Origin: Parabacteroides timonensis
Lineage (GTDB): Bacteria; Bacteroidota; Bacteroidia; Bacteroidales; Tannerellaceae
DNA length: 64,000 nucleotides
Direction: 5' to 3'
Assembly (NCBI RefSeq): GCF_900128505.1
Contig: NZ_LT669941.1
Span: forward strand, 133,933 to 197,932
A model generated the notes under the pieces. The model was not told where the DNA came from, searched no databases, and was given only the letters and a program-made list of their open reading frames with translations. The translations under genes and the position numbers were made by a program. This document shows, piece by piece, positions 63,920 to 64,000 of this stretch (position 1 is the stretch's first letter; every line of letters starts with the position of its first letter).

Positions 63920-64000
63920 TCTACTCGACTTATGGCATGACAGAAACACTTTCACACATTGCCTTACGAAGATTGAACGGAGCAGAAGCCTCACAGGTTT
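63862..64000 (+). pseudogene. menE: menE fragment (o-succinylbenzoate-CoA ligase), running off the window
   Basis: In a frame different from the fimbrillin, the DNA reads GGGAINKELEEEIQQLP then NIVYSTYGMTETLSHIALRR and LNGAEASQV. YGMTET is the AMP-binding motif of acyl-CoA synthetases, and the whole stretch resembles MenE of menaquinone synthesis. Nothing of the N-terminal half of MenE precedes it. It continues past the window end. Confidence 0.7.

Overview
The window looks like chromosome from a gut Bacteroidales, most probably Parabacteroides. The evidence is four SusC/SusD-type outer-membrane pairs, Bacteroidota promoters (TTG, about 20 bp, TAnnTTTG), a Nudix-family AraR regulator inside an arabinose/galactose locus, Mfa-type fimbrillin genes and a Bacteroidales tyrosine recombinase. 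The genus is inferred from general resemblance, not from a marker gene.

Layout. 0.1-9.1 kb: housekeeping genes (AAA ATPase, pyruvate:ferredoxin oxidoreductase, aldo/keto reductase, HAD phosphatase, beta-carbonic anhydrase, an unannotated 52-residue protein, an M28 aminopeptidase). 9.1-36.4 kb: four SusC/SusD pairs with no glycoside hydrolases. The first and third pairs are triads with a paralogous exported protein of about 215 residues. The first three SusC genes share a palindrome, AGTTCTTTTAGAACT, 127-128 nt before the start codon, and a short leader hairpin that exposes CGCCAA. A divergent vapE-like (frameshifted)/HU-like module sits between pairs one and two. 36.4-38.4 kb: a long palindromic intergenic element and a carboxyltransferase gene. 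38.4-51.2 kb: a minus-strand arabinose and galactose catabolic locus (galM, sugar MFS transporter, galK, araR, then araD, araA, araB, tkt, rpiB and an SSS symporter). 51.4-53.3 kb: a GH51 arabinofuranosidase on the opposite strand, which would supply arabinose to that pathway. 53.5-55.4 kb: an AAA/PD-(D/E)XK protein and a CGGC protein.

55.4-64 kb: the most striking region. A tyrosine recombinase gene is preceded by five 12-bp motifs at an exact 22-bp period. It is followed, immediately after its stop codon, by a perfect 23-bp inverted repeat whose partner lies 372 bp away. The enclosed DNA holds one good Bacteroidota promoter, which points back towards the recombinase and away from the downstream fimbrial operon. 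I read this as a phase-variable promoter switch caught in the OFF orientation. The operon encodes an OmpA-like/DUF3575 outer-membrane protein, a DUF5119/Mfa2-like lipoprotein and four fimbrillin-like lipoproteins. The last fimbrillin gene breaks off abruptly at about 63,860 into a fragment of menE (o-succinylbenzoate-CoA ligase). That is either a real rearrangement or an assembly chimera.
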